Source: Euclidia mi (Eukaryota > Arthropoda > Insecta > Lepidoptera > Erebidae). Taken from it: a stretch of DNA of 64,000 bases. Both the position numbers and the translations under genes were made by a program. This document shows positions 1-9,887 of the stretch, one piece after another. The stretch's first letter is position 1. Each line of letters starts with the position of its first letter. The stretch spans positions 8,863,840 through 8,927,839 of the forward strand of contig OX123185.2 in the NCBI GenBank assembly GCA_944739405.2. The letters are read 5' to 3'. Below the pieces are notes generated by a model. The model searched no databases, was not told the origin of the DNA, and saw only the letters and a program-made list of their open reading frames with translations.

Positions 1-321
1 ACTGTACCTTCTGACTACAATATAGGAGCCAAAGAAATAGAAAAACTAAGTAAATATCATGCACTCAAAACAGAAATTACCAGACTTTGGAAAACACCTA
101 CTGAAGTCATACCTATTGTAGTTGGAGCAACAGGCATAGTTGCTAAGAGCTTAGAGAGATACTGCAATAAATTAGACTCACATATAAACATACACATAAT
201 ACAGAAACAAGCAGCCATACACTCAGTTACAATAATAAGTAAAGTCCTAGGGGATACAGTTTTTGTAAACCGGGGTGGTAATAACAGTAATGAGGGGGAA
301 TCTGAGCAACTTCTTCCCTGA
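1..321 (+). pseudogene. R4/Dong-type non-LTR retrotransposon, C-terminus of RLE domain (partial, open at left edge)
   Basis: Frame 1 is open from the window edge to a TGA at 319-321. It aligns residue by residue with the end of the endonuclease region of the longer copy at 5.6-7.2 kb: shared segments include TVPSDYN, GAKEIEKLSKYH and QKQAAIH. The first residues continue the PD-(D/E)xK-type core (RPD...DITVP) seen intact in the longer copy. This copy differs from the others: after KVLGDTVFVN it ends within about 20 residues (RGGNNSNEGESEQLLP) and has no RG-rich tail. Its short 3'UTR (322-384) is also different and contains the small hairpin CGAG-tttga-CTCG before the (ATAAT)n array. I read it as a sister subfamily using the same kind of target. 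The 5' part lies outside the window, so whether it is intact is unknown. Confidence 0.75.
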
Positions 322-384
322 GGGTCTCGGGGCGGGTGCTTAGAAAATCCGAGTTTGACTCGAGAAGAATAAAATTTCAAAAAA

Positions 385-581
385 CATAATATAATATAAT
401 ATAATATAATATAATATAATATAATATAATATAATATAATATAATATAATATAATATAATATAATATAATATAATATAATATAATATAATATAATATAAT
501 ATAATATAATATAATATAATATAATATAATATAATATAATATAATATAATATAATATAATATAATATAATATAATATAATA
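385..581. repeat. (ATAAT)n microsatellite array 1
   Basis: About 39 near-perfect units of the pentanucleotide ATAAT. The array directly follows the 3' end of one RLE retrotransposon copy and directly precedes the truncated 5' end of the next. Open frames through it (IILYY repeats on the minus strand) are a consequence of the 5-bp period and are not genes. Confidence 0.95.
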
Positions 582-1132
582 ACACGCAGCCGTCGCAAAT
601 CACGCAATCACCCAACTTGTCGCAGTCACCTGATACGCCAGACGCACTCAACACAACTCAAATACAAGACACGCAACAGACAGCAAGCACACCAGTGCCA
701 AGAGGAAGAGGAAGAATAAGAGGAAGAGGAAGGGGAAGTACAGTTACTCGCATACAACACACACAAAACACGCAGCAGTCTTCAACCATGCAATCACCAA
801 ACATGCCACAATCACCAATCACATCAGATGCTCACATTGCAACTCATGCACTGGATACACAGGACACAGATAACTCACCATTAGTAAGAGGAAGAGGAAC
901 AAGAGGAGGAAGAGGTAGAGGAAGGAGAAGGGCCGGGACCCACTTACAAAATACATAAGATACACACAAGCTAAGTTACTCTCCTACAATACATACATAT
1001 TCATATACACACATTTTCTTTTAAATAGATCAGTTAAAAACTATGGGGACATAGATATCCTTTTTCCCGTGGGTTACGGGACGGGGTATTTATAAAACCG
1101 ATGAAAGTCGAGACGGTGAAACCAACGAAAAC
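582..1132 (+). mobile_element. 5'-truncated 3' end of RG-tailed RLE retrotransposon (copy 2)
   Basis: The insert begins inside the coding region for the C-terminal tail (residues NTQPSQ equivalent) directly after the array and reads open to TAA at 956-958. The tail is Ser/Thr/Gln/Asn-rich with two basic blocks, PRGRGRIRGRGRG and VRGRGTRGGRGRGRRR. The 3'UTR (959-1132) holds a CCCGT/ACGGG hairpin (1066-1080) and a GAAA-tetraloop hairpin (1099-1110) and then runs straight into the next (ATAAT)n array. Target-primed reverse transcription with early stopping would give this structure. The frame at 617-958 is only the tail of a polyprotein, not a separate gene. Confidence 0.75.
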
Positions 1133-1551
1133 AATAATATAATATAATATAATATAATATAATATAATATAATATAATATAATATAATATAATATAATAT
1201 AATATAATATAATATAATATAATATAATATAATATAATATAATATAATATAATATAATATAATATAATATAATATAATATAATATAATATAATATAATAT
1301 AATATAATATAATATAATATAATATAATATAATATAATAATATAATATAATATAATATAATATAATATAATATAATATAATATAATATAATATAATATAA
1401 TATAATATAATATAATATAATATAATATAATATAATATAATATAATATAATATAATATAATATAATATAATATAATATAATATAATATAATATAATATAA
1501 TATAATATAATATAATATAATATAATATAATATAATATAATATAATATAAT
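1133..1551. repeat. (ATAAT)n microsatellite array 2
   Basis: About 83 units with one phase slip (taataat) near 1337-1342. It lies between the 3' end of copy 2 and the truncated start of copy 3. Confidence 0.95.
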
Positions 1552-1986
1552 GCCAAGAGGAAGAGGAAGAATAAGAGGAAGAGGAAGGGGAAGGACAGTT
1601 ACTCGCATACTACACACACAAAACACGCAGCAGTCTTCAACCACGCAATCACCAAACATGCCACAATCACCAATCACATCAGATGCACACAACGCAACTC
1701 ATGCACCGGACACACAGGACACAGTTAACACACCATTATTAAGAGGCAGAGGAACAAGAGGAGCAAGAGGTAGAGGAAGGAGAAGGGCAGGAACCCGCAT
1801 ACAAAATACAACAGACACACACTAGCTAATTTACTCTCCTTAAATACACACATATTCATTTACACACATATCCTTTTAAATAGAGCAGTTAAAAACTATG
1901 GGGACATAGATATCCTTTTTCCCGTGGGTTACGGGACGGGATATTTATAAAACCGACGAAAGTCGAGACGGTGAAACCAATCAAAT
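1552..1986 (+). mobile_element. 5'-truncated 3' end of RG-tailed RLE retrotransposon (copy 3)
   Basis: Starts at the first RG block of the tail (PRGRGRIRGRG) immediately after the array, so it is truncated later than copy 2. The frame is open to a TAG at 1823-1825, followed by a 3'UTR closely matching copy 2. The hairpin CCCGT-gggtt-ACGGG lies at 1921-1935 and the CGAC-GAAA-GTCG hairpin at 1954-1965. The UTR ends in aaatcaat and joins the next ATAAT array. Confidence 0.75.
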
Positions 1987-2412
1987 CAATAATATAATAT
2001 AATATAATATAATATAATATAATATAATATAATATAATATAATATAATATAATATAATATAATATAATATAATATAATATAATATAATATAATATAATAT
2101 AATATAATATAATAATATAATATAATATAATATAATATAATATAATATAATATAATATAATATAATATAATATAATATAATATAATATAATATAATATAA
2201 TATAATATAATATAATATAATATAATATAATATAATATAATATAATATAATATAATATAATATAATATAATATAATATAATATAATATAATATAATATAA
2301 TATAATATAATATAATATAATATAATATAATATAATATAATATAATATAATATAATATAATATAATATAATATAATATAATATAATATAATATAATATAA
2401 TATAATATAATA
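1987..2412. repeat. (ATAAT)n microsatellite array 3
   Basis: About 85 units with a phase slip near 2113. It ends at a GC-rich stretch (2413-2510), so the right boundary is not another retrotransposon start. Confidence 0.95.
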
Positions 2413-3960
2413 TCCTCTCAACTGGTGCTACTTGTATGCCGCCACCCCCCGCCGCTGGCAGGCCACGCGCGCGAGGTCCCCCGCGAGGGGGGACTGAACC
2501 ATTCTTTTGTTGATTACTCGGTGATCTTTATGAATTTCTGCTAACATATATATATATTTAGATTCTTCATAAAATTTTCTATAGATTAGTATATAAATAC
2601 TCTTACGTTATTACACATTATAATCTTAAAACTGCTGAAAATAAAGAGGGAAATAAAAAATGCGATCAATTTGTGTAACATTTACATATATTTTCAAAAT
2701 TAAAACAATTAGAATGAAGTTTTTGTTTAATCTCACAGCTACATATTATATTTACACAATATAATTATTATTTCACATGTTTTCATACATATTTTTTACA
2801 CCACGGCTATTAAAAATCACGGCGTGAATTATCACACGCTCGTGTACTCACAAAAAAACATAGAAATTTCAAGTGGTTTTGAAGAGTGTCAGGCTATTAA
2901 AACGACTTGATTTATGTGTTACAGTGTAGTTCTGTTCAAGGGCACTTTATAAAATACACATCAGATGTATAACTTTGTTTATTAAAACGTATGATACAAA
3001 TAAAGCAACCCATATAAGATTGACACTCAAATTACTACCTTCACAATCATACCTTTATGAAGAGGTAAGTATGCAAATTTATCAATATCTCTCATTATAC
3101 AAATAGTACATAATATTCTGTATAACATAAATAAAAACAGTAAATACTTTCCTAACTAAAACAATTAGACAAACGCTTACAAACATCTGTAATTTCGCAT
3201 ATTTTTTGGCCATTTTATCTTATCTCAAACACGACTGCGCATGCGCGACAGCCAGATGGCGCGCATGCGCACGGCCGATTGCGGAACGGCTATAATAGTA
3301 TGGATAAGGCTTTTTTACAGTCAGATTATTTTTGTGTGAAATTAATATTTATCTGTTAACTTTCAACTTTGTTATTAATATCGCCATTGATGTATTCATT
3401 TTGGATTTTATACATAAATATAAAATATTTTATATAAAAATATTTATACTTATATTTTTTAAATATTTTTATGTAATAAAAAATATAATAAAATTTTAAT
3501 TGAATATACATGCGGGATGTCTATCGATAGGTCTTTTAAAATTACATTCATGTTACAAAAACAATTTTGACGCAAGTTCAATCGTTTGAAAGATAAACGC
3601 TTCCAAAGTGATAAAATGAGTGCCCCTCAAAACTTTTAAAGTAATAGAGTGAAATATCTAAAAATCATATATCCTATAGATCGTAATGAAAACTTCTAAG
3701 GAAAATTAGTTTGAACGATATGTAGTCAGCAGTTTTTGAGATATATCACATGTTCATAAACCGCAAATATAACTTTGTTGTCTATACGAATACTATGGAA
3801 TACAAAGTTATTTGTGCTGGCGGAAAAGTGATAGTGGTACTTTGTTAGGTGAAGATAATGGGTATGTTAAGTGGAAACCTCTAGTACAGAATTCTAAATG
3901 GGCGAGTCCGACTCACACCTGATTTTATGTTTCGTTCTTCGCTCAAATGCGCACGTTTTT
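2413..3960. other. Non-coding stretch, GC-rich then AT-rich
   Basis: 2413-2510 is GC-rich with the hairpin gtcccccgcgaggggggac. From 2510 the sequence is AT-rich with no coding frame or recognised repeat. The only notable part is 3230-3310 (GCGCATGCGC motifs and a TATA-like box, listed separately). Confidence 0.6.
3233..3310. promoter_or_regulatory. Two TGCGCATGCGC motifs plus TATA-like box (candidate promoter)
   Basis: TGCGCATGCGCG (3236-3247) and CGCGCATGCGCA (about 3260-3271) are near-perfect matches to the consensus of NRF-1-type factors. About 20 bp downstream is ggctataatagtatgg (3287-3302). This is an isolated GC/CpG island in AT-rich DNA. No coding exon is visible next to it, so promoter function is only a suggestion. 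Confidence 0.25.
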
Positions 3961-4296
3961 ATCTTAATGTCTTGGATCCCCAAATAAATGTCATTTACGT
4001 TATCAGAATGCATGATGACCCCGAAAATTATACTCATATTAATGTTATTAAAAATGTCCCGTCCGCCATCTTAGATTCCCAAATAGATGTCATTTTCGTG
4101 ACCAGACTCCATAAAAGCCCCGAAAACGATACCCATATTAATTTTATTAAAAATGTCCCGTCCGCCATCTTGGATTCCCAAATATATGTCATTTTCGTGC
4201 CCAGAATCCATAAAAACCCTGAAAATGATACCCATATTAATTTTATTAAAAATGTCCCGTCCGCCATCTTGGATTCACAAATAGATGTCATTTTCT
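3960..4296. repeat. 99-bp tandem repeat, about 3.4 copies
   Basis: The block containing atgtcccgtccgccatct recurs at 4054, 4153 and 4252, a period of exactly 99 bp. Because 99 is divisible by 3, both strands stay open, giving repetitive frames of 132 codons (+) and 85 codons (-). I read this as a minisatellite rather than a gene. It is followed by a short (GA)n run at 4300-4320. Confidence 0.85.
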
Positions 4297-4329
4297 ATAA
4301 GAGAGAGAGAGAGAGAGACAGATAGAGAA

Positions 4330-5290
4330 ACATGCGCACGCCACACGGCTTACAACAGCTTACTATAGCAAAAAGTTGTCATTACAACTTTTTTTTTTAT
4401 TTTTCTCCTCTTTTCCCCTTTCGCAACGCGCGATAAGGAACTTCGTTCCAAAAAAAAAAACTAAATATTACGTCCACAATCCATAAAATAACATCATCAA
4501 ATCATGAATTTAAATTAAACAAAAAACTTATGATCCACAAAATTATATAAAAAAATTATAATATTATCGAAGCCGTATCCATACTATTCCCTGAATAGTT
4601 AGCTAGTAGCAATCGGCCCGATGACGTCACACGGAATTCCACGAAGTCGCCCGAACAAAAGCCGATGTGAATGGCTCGGATTTCATTTTGGGACGGCGAT
4701 ACTAACATTGCGTATTTACTAGAATTATTGAATTTATGCACCAATTCTGCGTATTTGACTATTGTACAAGCATAAATTATGATATATTCTCACTAAACAA
4801 ACAAATAAATAGATAGATTGCTTTTACGTTTTGACTAAAATCATGCACGAATGTTTTGATTTTGGCAGTCGCGAGCATTCAATTTTACTGATGATGATAT
4901 ATTTTGAATGAAAACTTACATAAAACACAAGTATTTAATATTAGGTTACTTACCCAAACATCCTTTCTGTTTAAAAATCACGAGCAATTCACGATAAATC
5001 ACTTAACAAATTCACTTTATGTAAGTGGCGAAATTTTCGTATGTTCGCGGCAACTCGGCTGACTCGCACTGAGCATAGATTAAAAAAATCCTTCCCAGCG
5101 CGTCAATATTATTGGCTTGTATGCTAGCCTGCTCTTTCATAAGCACATTGATATAGGTGCAAGCAAGATAGATATAATAACATAGTTTTAAAATGCTTTG
5201 TAACTTGAGCTATGACGATCGGCCGGGTTCCGGCCTCTCGCCAGACAGGCACTTTTTTTATGCGGCCGATTTCCGGCCTCTCACCAGTCG
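4330..5290. other. Non-coding stretch with a short GC-rich duplication at 5215-5290
   Basis: No supported gene. At 5220-5247 and 5261-5288 two related copies of cggcc...ttccggcctctc(g/a)ccag occur just before the fourth ATAAT array. The rest is AT-rich and unrecognised. Confidence 0.5.
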
Positions 5291-5293
5291 CGA

Positions 5294-5544
5294 GAATATA
5301 ATATAATATAATATAATATAATATAATATAATATAATATAATATAATATAATATAATATAATATAATATAATATAATATAATATAATATAATATAATATA
5401 ATATAATATAATATAATATAATATAATATAATATAATATAATATAATATAATATAATATAATATAATATAATATAATATAATATAATATAATATAATATA
5501 ATATAATATAATATAATATAATATAATATAATATAATATAATAT
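5294..5544. repeat. (ATAAT)n microsatellite array 4
   Basis: About 50 uninterrupted units, forming the 5' flank of the longest RG-tailed RLE retrotransposon copy. Confidence 0.95.
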
Positions 5545-5568
5545 TTAAATTCTCCATATTGATGGGGT

Positions 5569-7170
5569 TTGCCATTGCCCTTTTGGTCACCTGTAAAGAC
5601 ATTTTATTTCAGGTGTCCGCCTCTCACGTGGGAAGATGTTACGCACGGACGTGGGGTTGGCCTTCTGAGAGGCTATGCCAACGTCGATGTAGAACTGACT
5701 TTTAAGTGGATCAAAAAACAGCATATTTCTCCTAAACTAGAATCAACAATATTCGCCATACAGGACCAAGCCATCATGACCCGACAGCACCAGCGCGATA
5801 TCCTGAAAGAGCCGGTAGACGGAAAATGTCGCCTATGTGCCTCCAAAGATGAGACCACTCAGCACATTATATCAGGATGCGACAAACTTGCGGGGACATA
5901 CTACGTTAAACGGCACAACAACCTAGTCCAATACGTATACTGGTGCCTGGCCAAAAAGCATAAAATAGAAGTCGCTAACCTCTGGTGGCAAGAAACACTC
6001 ACACCCAACGTCGATGTAGAACTGACTTTTAAGTGGATCAAAAAACAGCATATTTCTCCTAAACTAGAATCAACAATATTCGCCATACAGGACCAAGCCA
6101 TCATGACCCGACAGCACCAGCGCGATATCCTGAAAGAGCCGGTAGACGGAAAATGTCGCCTATGTGCCTCCAAAGATGAGACCACTCAGCACATTATATC
6201 AGGATGCGACAAACTTGCGGGGACATACTACGTTAAACGGCACAACAACCTAGTCCAATACGTATACTGGTGCCTGGCCAAAAAGCATAAAATAGAAGTC
6301 GCTAACCTCTGGTGGCAAGAAACACTTACACAACCACAAACCAAAGAAAATGAAACCACCAAAATTTTATGGGAAATTCCTGTACAAACCGATATTACCG
6401 TAACGCACAATAGACCGGACCTTATATACATTGACAAAACTAACAATAGAACATATTTAATAGATATCACCGTACCATCTGACTACAATCTAGGTGCTAA
6501 GGAGATTGAGAAACTTAGTAAATACCACCTTTTGAAAACAGAAATTAGTCGGCTATGGAAAACACAAACGTTTGTTATACCAATTGTGATAGGGGCAACG
6601 GGAGTAGTTGCAAAAAGTATTAAAAAATATATAGATACATTAGAAAGTAACATTGACATTAGCATTCTACAGAAACAAGCAGCCATACACACAGTAACCA
6701 TACTAAGTAAAGTTTTAGGAGATACAGTATTCGTACACAATACGCAAGATCAACACATACAGAACACGCAGCCCTCACAAATAACGCAATCACCCAACTT
6801 ATCGCAGTCACCAGAAACGCCAGGCCCACTGAACACAACTCAAACACAAGACAGGCAACAGACAGCAAACACACCACTGCCAAGAGGAAGAGGAAGAATA
6901 AGGGGAAGAGGAAGGGGAAGGACAGTGACTCACATACAACACACGCAAAACACGCGGCAGCCACAAAATACGCATCAGTCTTCAACCACGCAATCACCAA
7001 ACATGCCACAATCACCAATCACATCAGATGCACACAACGCAACTCATGCACCGGACACACAGGACATAGTTAACACACCATTATTAAGAGGAAGAGGAAC
7101 AAGAGGAGGAAGAGGTAGAGGAAGGAGAAGGGCAGGAACCCGCATACAAAATACAACAGACACACACTAG
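5569..7170 (+). CDS. C-terminal half of R4/Dong-type RLE polyprotein with RG-rich tail and internal duplication
   Basis: 533 codons from the nominal ATG; the real protein would start upstream in lost sequence, and homology begins near residue 25. Each half of a 109-residue tandem duplication (5680-6006, 6007-6333) carries CRLC-x7-...HIISGC, the CCHC motif that precedes the restriction-like endonuclease in R2/R4/Dong elements. Downstream, RPDLIYID...YLIDITVP is the PD-(D/E)xK-like core, followed by the conserved LSKYH and QKQAAIH segments. From about residue 395 comes a tail of about 140 residues, rich in Ser/Thr/Gln/Asn, with two RG blocks (6877-6925, 7083-7138). RG-rich tails often bind RNA; that role here is inferred. 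The RLE would cut the target DNA for reverse transcription. It is not a complete gene. Confidence 0.7.
   Translation: MPLPFWSPVKTFYFRCPPLTWEDVTHGRGVGLLRGYANVDVELTFKWIKKQHISPKLESTIFAIQDQAIMTRQHQRDILKEPVDGKCRLCASKDETTQHIISGCDKLAGTYYVKRHNNLVQYVYWCLAKKHKIEVANLWWQETLTPNVDVELTFKWIKKQHISPKLESTIFAIQDQAIMTRQHQRDILKEPVDGKCRLCASKDETTQHIISGCDKLAGTYYVKRHNNLVQYVYWCLAKKHKIEVANLWWQETLTQPQTKENETTKILWEIPVQTDITVTHNRPDLIYIDKTNNRTYLIDITVPSDYNLGAKEIEKLSKYHLLKTEISRLWKTQTFVIPIVIGATGVVAKSIKKYIDTLESNIDISILQKQAAIHTVTILSKVLGDTVFVHNTQDQHIQNTQPSQITQSPNLSQSPETPGPLNTTQTQDRQQTANTPLPRGRGRIRGRGRGRTVTHIQHTQNTRQPQNTHQSSTTQSPNMPQSPITSDAHNATHAPDTQDIVNTPLLRGRGTRGGRGRGRRRAGTRIQNTTDTH
5680..6333 (+). repeat. In-frame 327-bp tandem duplication of the CCHC module
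   Basis: The sequence starting aacgtcgatgtagaactgac at 5680 recurs at 6007 with almost no differences, giving exactly 109 codons per unit. Both units keep the CCHC residues and an open frame. Confidence 0.95.
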
Positions 7171-7332
7171 CTAATTTACTCTCCTAAAATACACACATAT
7201 TCATTTATATACATATTCTTTTAAATTGAGAAGTTGAAAACTATGGGGACATAGATATACTTTTTCCCGTGAGTTACGGGACGGGATATTTATAAAACCG
7301 ACGAAAGTCGAGACGGTGAAACCAACCAAATT

Positions 7333-7714
7333 AATAATATAATATAATATAATATAATATAATATAATATAATATAATATAATATAATATAATATAATAT
7401 AATATAATATAATATAATATAATATAATATAATATAATATAATATAATATAATATAATATAATATAATATAATATAATATAATATAATATAATATAATAT
7501 AATATAATATAATATAATATAATATAATATATAATATAATATAATATAATATAATATAATATAATATAATATAATATAATATAATATAATATTATATAAT
7601 ATAATATAATATAATATAATATAATATAATATAATATAATATAATATAATATAATATAATATAATATAATATAATATAATATAATATAATATAATAATAT
7701 ATAATATAATATTA
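7333..7714. repeat. (ATAAT)n microsatellite array 5
   Basis: About 76 units with several slips (near 7530, 7592 and 7695). On the right it merges with the 3' tail of a minus-strand tRNA-derived SINE (tattctaccacattcacac), so that SINE tail may have seeded the array. Confidence 0.9.
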
Positions 7715-7971
7715 TATTCTACCACATTCACACAATACCATCTAGTCCCAAACTAAGCAGAGCTTGTACTATGGGTACTAGATAATGGATAAACATACAT
7801 AAATACATTTTTTTTTGTAAATACATACATATTATACATAGAAACACCCAGACCAAGACAAACATCCATGTTCATGCACACAAATTCAAAGTCAAACGAC
7901 TTGAGCGGGAATTGAACCCGCGACCTTCGACGTAGCAGCCGCTTACACTCCCGCTACGCCAACCGGGCGTC
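7715..7971 (-). mobile_element. tRNA-derived SINE, family A
   Basis: The reverse complement starts with a tRNA-like head (ggcgtagcggga...; B box GGTTCAATTCC at about 7911-7921), continues through a body with gtttctatgtataatatg, and ends ...gtgaatgtggtagaat. A second copy is at 16.27-16.52 kb and a 3' part in the other orientation at 35.1 kb. Confidence 0.75.
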
Positions 7972-9184
7972 ATGTATGTAGATTACGTCATTAATGACTT
8001 AATCTTTTGAAATGACGGGTAGAAATGTTCTACGCCCAAAAAAGTCTCATAGGAAATTGTTGCACCTAGAACTTTTCTACACAATCTCCATAATATTGAT
8101 TTCTAGACCAAATAGAACGATGGTTTTGCTATCATATAATCATACGCATAAACTCTAATCAACTAATCTTTAAATAAAATAAAATTTCGGCACAAACACT
8201 ACTTTAGTATATGCAATCTTGGTGTCTCTAAGTTAAATTTAACGCACAAAATGTACCAATAACTCTGGAATAGAGTAACAAAATCTAGCCGTACAATAAG
8301 GTTATATAAATAAAATACGTTGGCAAAACATGGCGGGTAAAAATCATAAATATTTTACTAGAACTTTTCTCTCAGGAGACAGTTTCGGGACATTGCGGTC
8401 ATTACAAAAGTTTTAGTGGCTATTACTGGCTGTTTTATAGTACCGGGGATTGTTGCTCTTTGCCTTGCTCGTGTGTTTGAGTGAAGTTGGTAAACCAATT
8501 GGTGTATGAACTCGTTTCTCACAAGTTAGTTTGATATTTCTTTAGATGTTTATATGGGAAAGTAGTTAGTTGGTAATGAATTGATGGAGAATTGAGGGAT
8601 ACTGTTAATATGATTGTAACATGTAAGGTTGTTTTCCGAGTTATTTGGGTTTATGGATTCAGTTCAGATATATTGACAGTGCGCTAACTGAGTAAGGTAC
8701 CCACATTTAATGAATTTCCTGGAATAACATTTACATCATTGAAATATTTAATAATATATAAAATAATTTTGATAATCCGAATTAAAGTCTTTGGCAAATG
8801 AAGGAGAAAATTTAACAAAAACTGTCATCGAAATTATATTATATTTTAAAGTAAGTATTCAAGTTCACTCAGGAATTTCAACCTTCACCTTCACCTTTTT
8901 TTTATAATCATTTCCGTCTATCAATCCCTGTCGAAAGGGAATTTTCATTTTAAAAAAAAGAAAGTCATTGGAACGTATTTTACGTTCCGATTCGATCGTT
9001 GAGAAGCAATTCTAATTCCTTTGTGAAATCCATCTCGATACAGACAGACAATATTAATCTAAATAGACATGCTTGATTAATATTACATTCAACAGGTTTC
9101 TTATTTAAATATTTGATTTCGTAATAATTGTTACGGCTTAAGTTATGTTTCGAAATAGTTTAGTTTTACGACCAGAAGTAAATC

Positions 9185-9269
9185 ATCCTTCTAGAGTTGT
9201 TCCAGTTGCAATCTGGGTTCCGTTTACGACTGCATGGCAGTCTGTAGGTTAGCCACTAGGCCATCGCTG
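9185..9269 (-). mobile_element. Internally deleted SINE, family B
   Basis: Flanked by the same target duplication ccagaagtaaatc (9172-9184 and 9270-9282) as the fuller SINE at 31507-31800 in copy B. Only the two ends remain. The insertion therefore predates the segmental duplication, and the internal loss in copy A came later. Confidence 0.75.
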
Positions 9270-9850
9270 CCAGAAGTAAATCGAGTTTACTAATTTTACC
9301 TCGCATTAACACTGCCATATATCTGTTTTCTCTTGCTTCGTTCACTGCCGTTATATTTTTTATGGAAGTTATACGGTGTAGTGTAAGCCTTATCTAGTTT
9401 CTCTTATGTATAAGGGTAGGTGTGAAAACGTAAACCGAAAATAGGCTTGGAAGCTAAAGAAAAGATAAATACATCTTCATCTCCCTTCTTTATAGTTTCT
9501 AAAGCTTTAGAAAAGACAACTAAAGTTAGATGCTTACTATCAAGCAGACATAAATATTCCAATACCATTCCTATACCAATGAGGCATTTGCTAGTATGTC
9601 CTTCTTACCCGAGCACCTGCACTATGTCTGAGCTCTGGGAGGCCACTCTTAACGCAATAAGAGTGGCCGAGTACCTATTATGCAGGTCTCATATAGTTGA
9701 AACCACTGACACGAAGAAGAAGAAGATACGCCTATAACGTTCCTCTTTGAAAATATGCCTCTAGGCATTGAAATATATTCCTTAGTAGTGTATTAAATAT
9801 AGCTCAATAAAGAGAAATCATATAAAGCACTTTATATGATTTATATACTT

Positions 9851-9887
9851 ATATACTTTACTACTTTACTATAGTAGTAAAGTATAT
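9851..9887. repeat. Short hairpin absent from the paralog
   Basis: atatactttactac (9851-9864) pairs with gtagtaaagtatat (9874-9887). The matching part of copy B (about 32174-32195) keeps only the right arm, so the left arm looks like a small inverted-copy insertion in copy A. Confidence 0.6.

Larger units (their letters stand above)
5545..7332 (+). mobile_element. RG-tailed RLE non-LTR retrotransposon, longest copy (5'-truncated)
   Basis: The insert spans from one (ATAAT)n array to the next. It carries the zinc-finger/endonuclease end of the ORF, the RG-rich tail, and a 3'UTR (7171-7332) with hairpins at 7266-7280 (CCCGT-gagtt-ACGGG) and 7299-7310 (CGAC-GAAA-GTCG). No reverse transcriptase domain remains, so the copy cannot move on its own. 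Confidence 0.75.

Noticed and set aside
340..2421. Long minus-strand frames of repeated IILYY
   Set aside because: They are translations of the (ATAAT)n arrays; a 15-bp reading period without stops explains them fully. The same applies at 5258-5602 and 7201-7731.
5569..5640. ATG at 5569 as the true start of the RLE protein
   Set aside because: Similarity to related proteins begins only near residue 25, and the element is 5'-truncated at the array, so this ATG is accidental.
385..7714. CRISPR-like regular array
   Set aside because: The alternation of repeat and insert is irregular in length and the inserts are parts of one retrotransposon; a eukaryotic context makes CRISPR implausible.
7900..7975. 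tRNA gene
   Set aside because: The B box is good, but the same sequence is attached to a repeated SINE body here and at 16.4 kb, so it is a SINE head. The heads at 10.86, 25.0, 42.9 and 55.07 kb are rejected as tRNA genes for the same reason.
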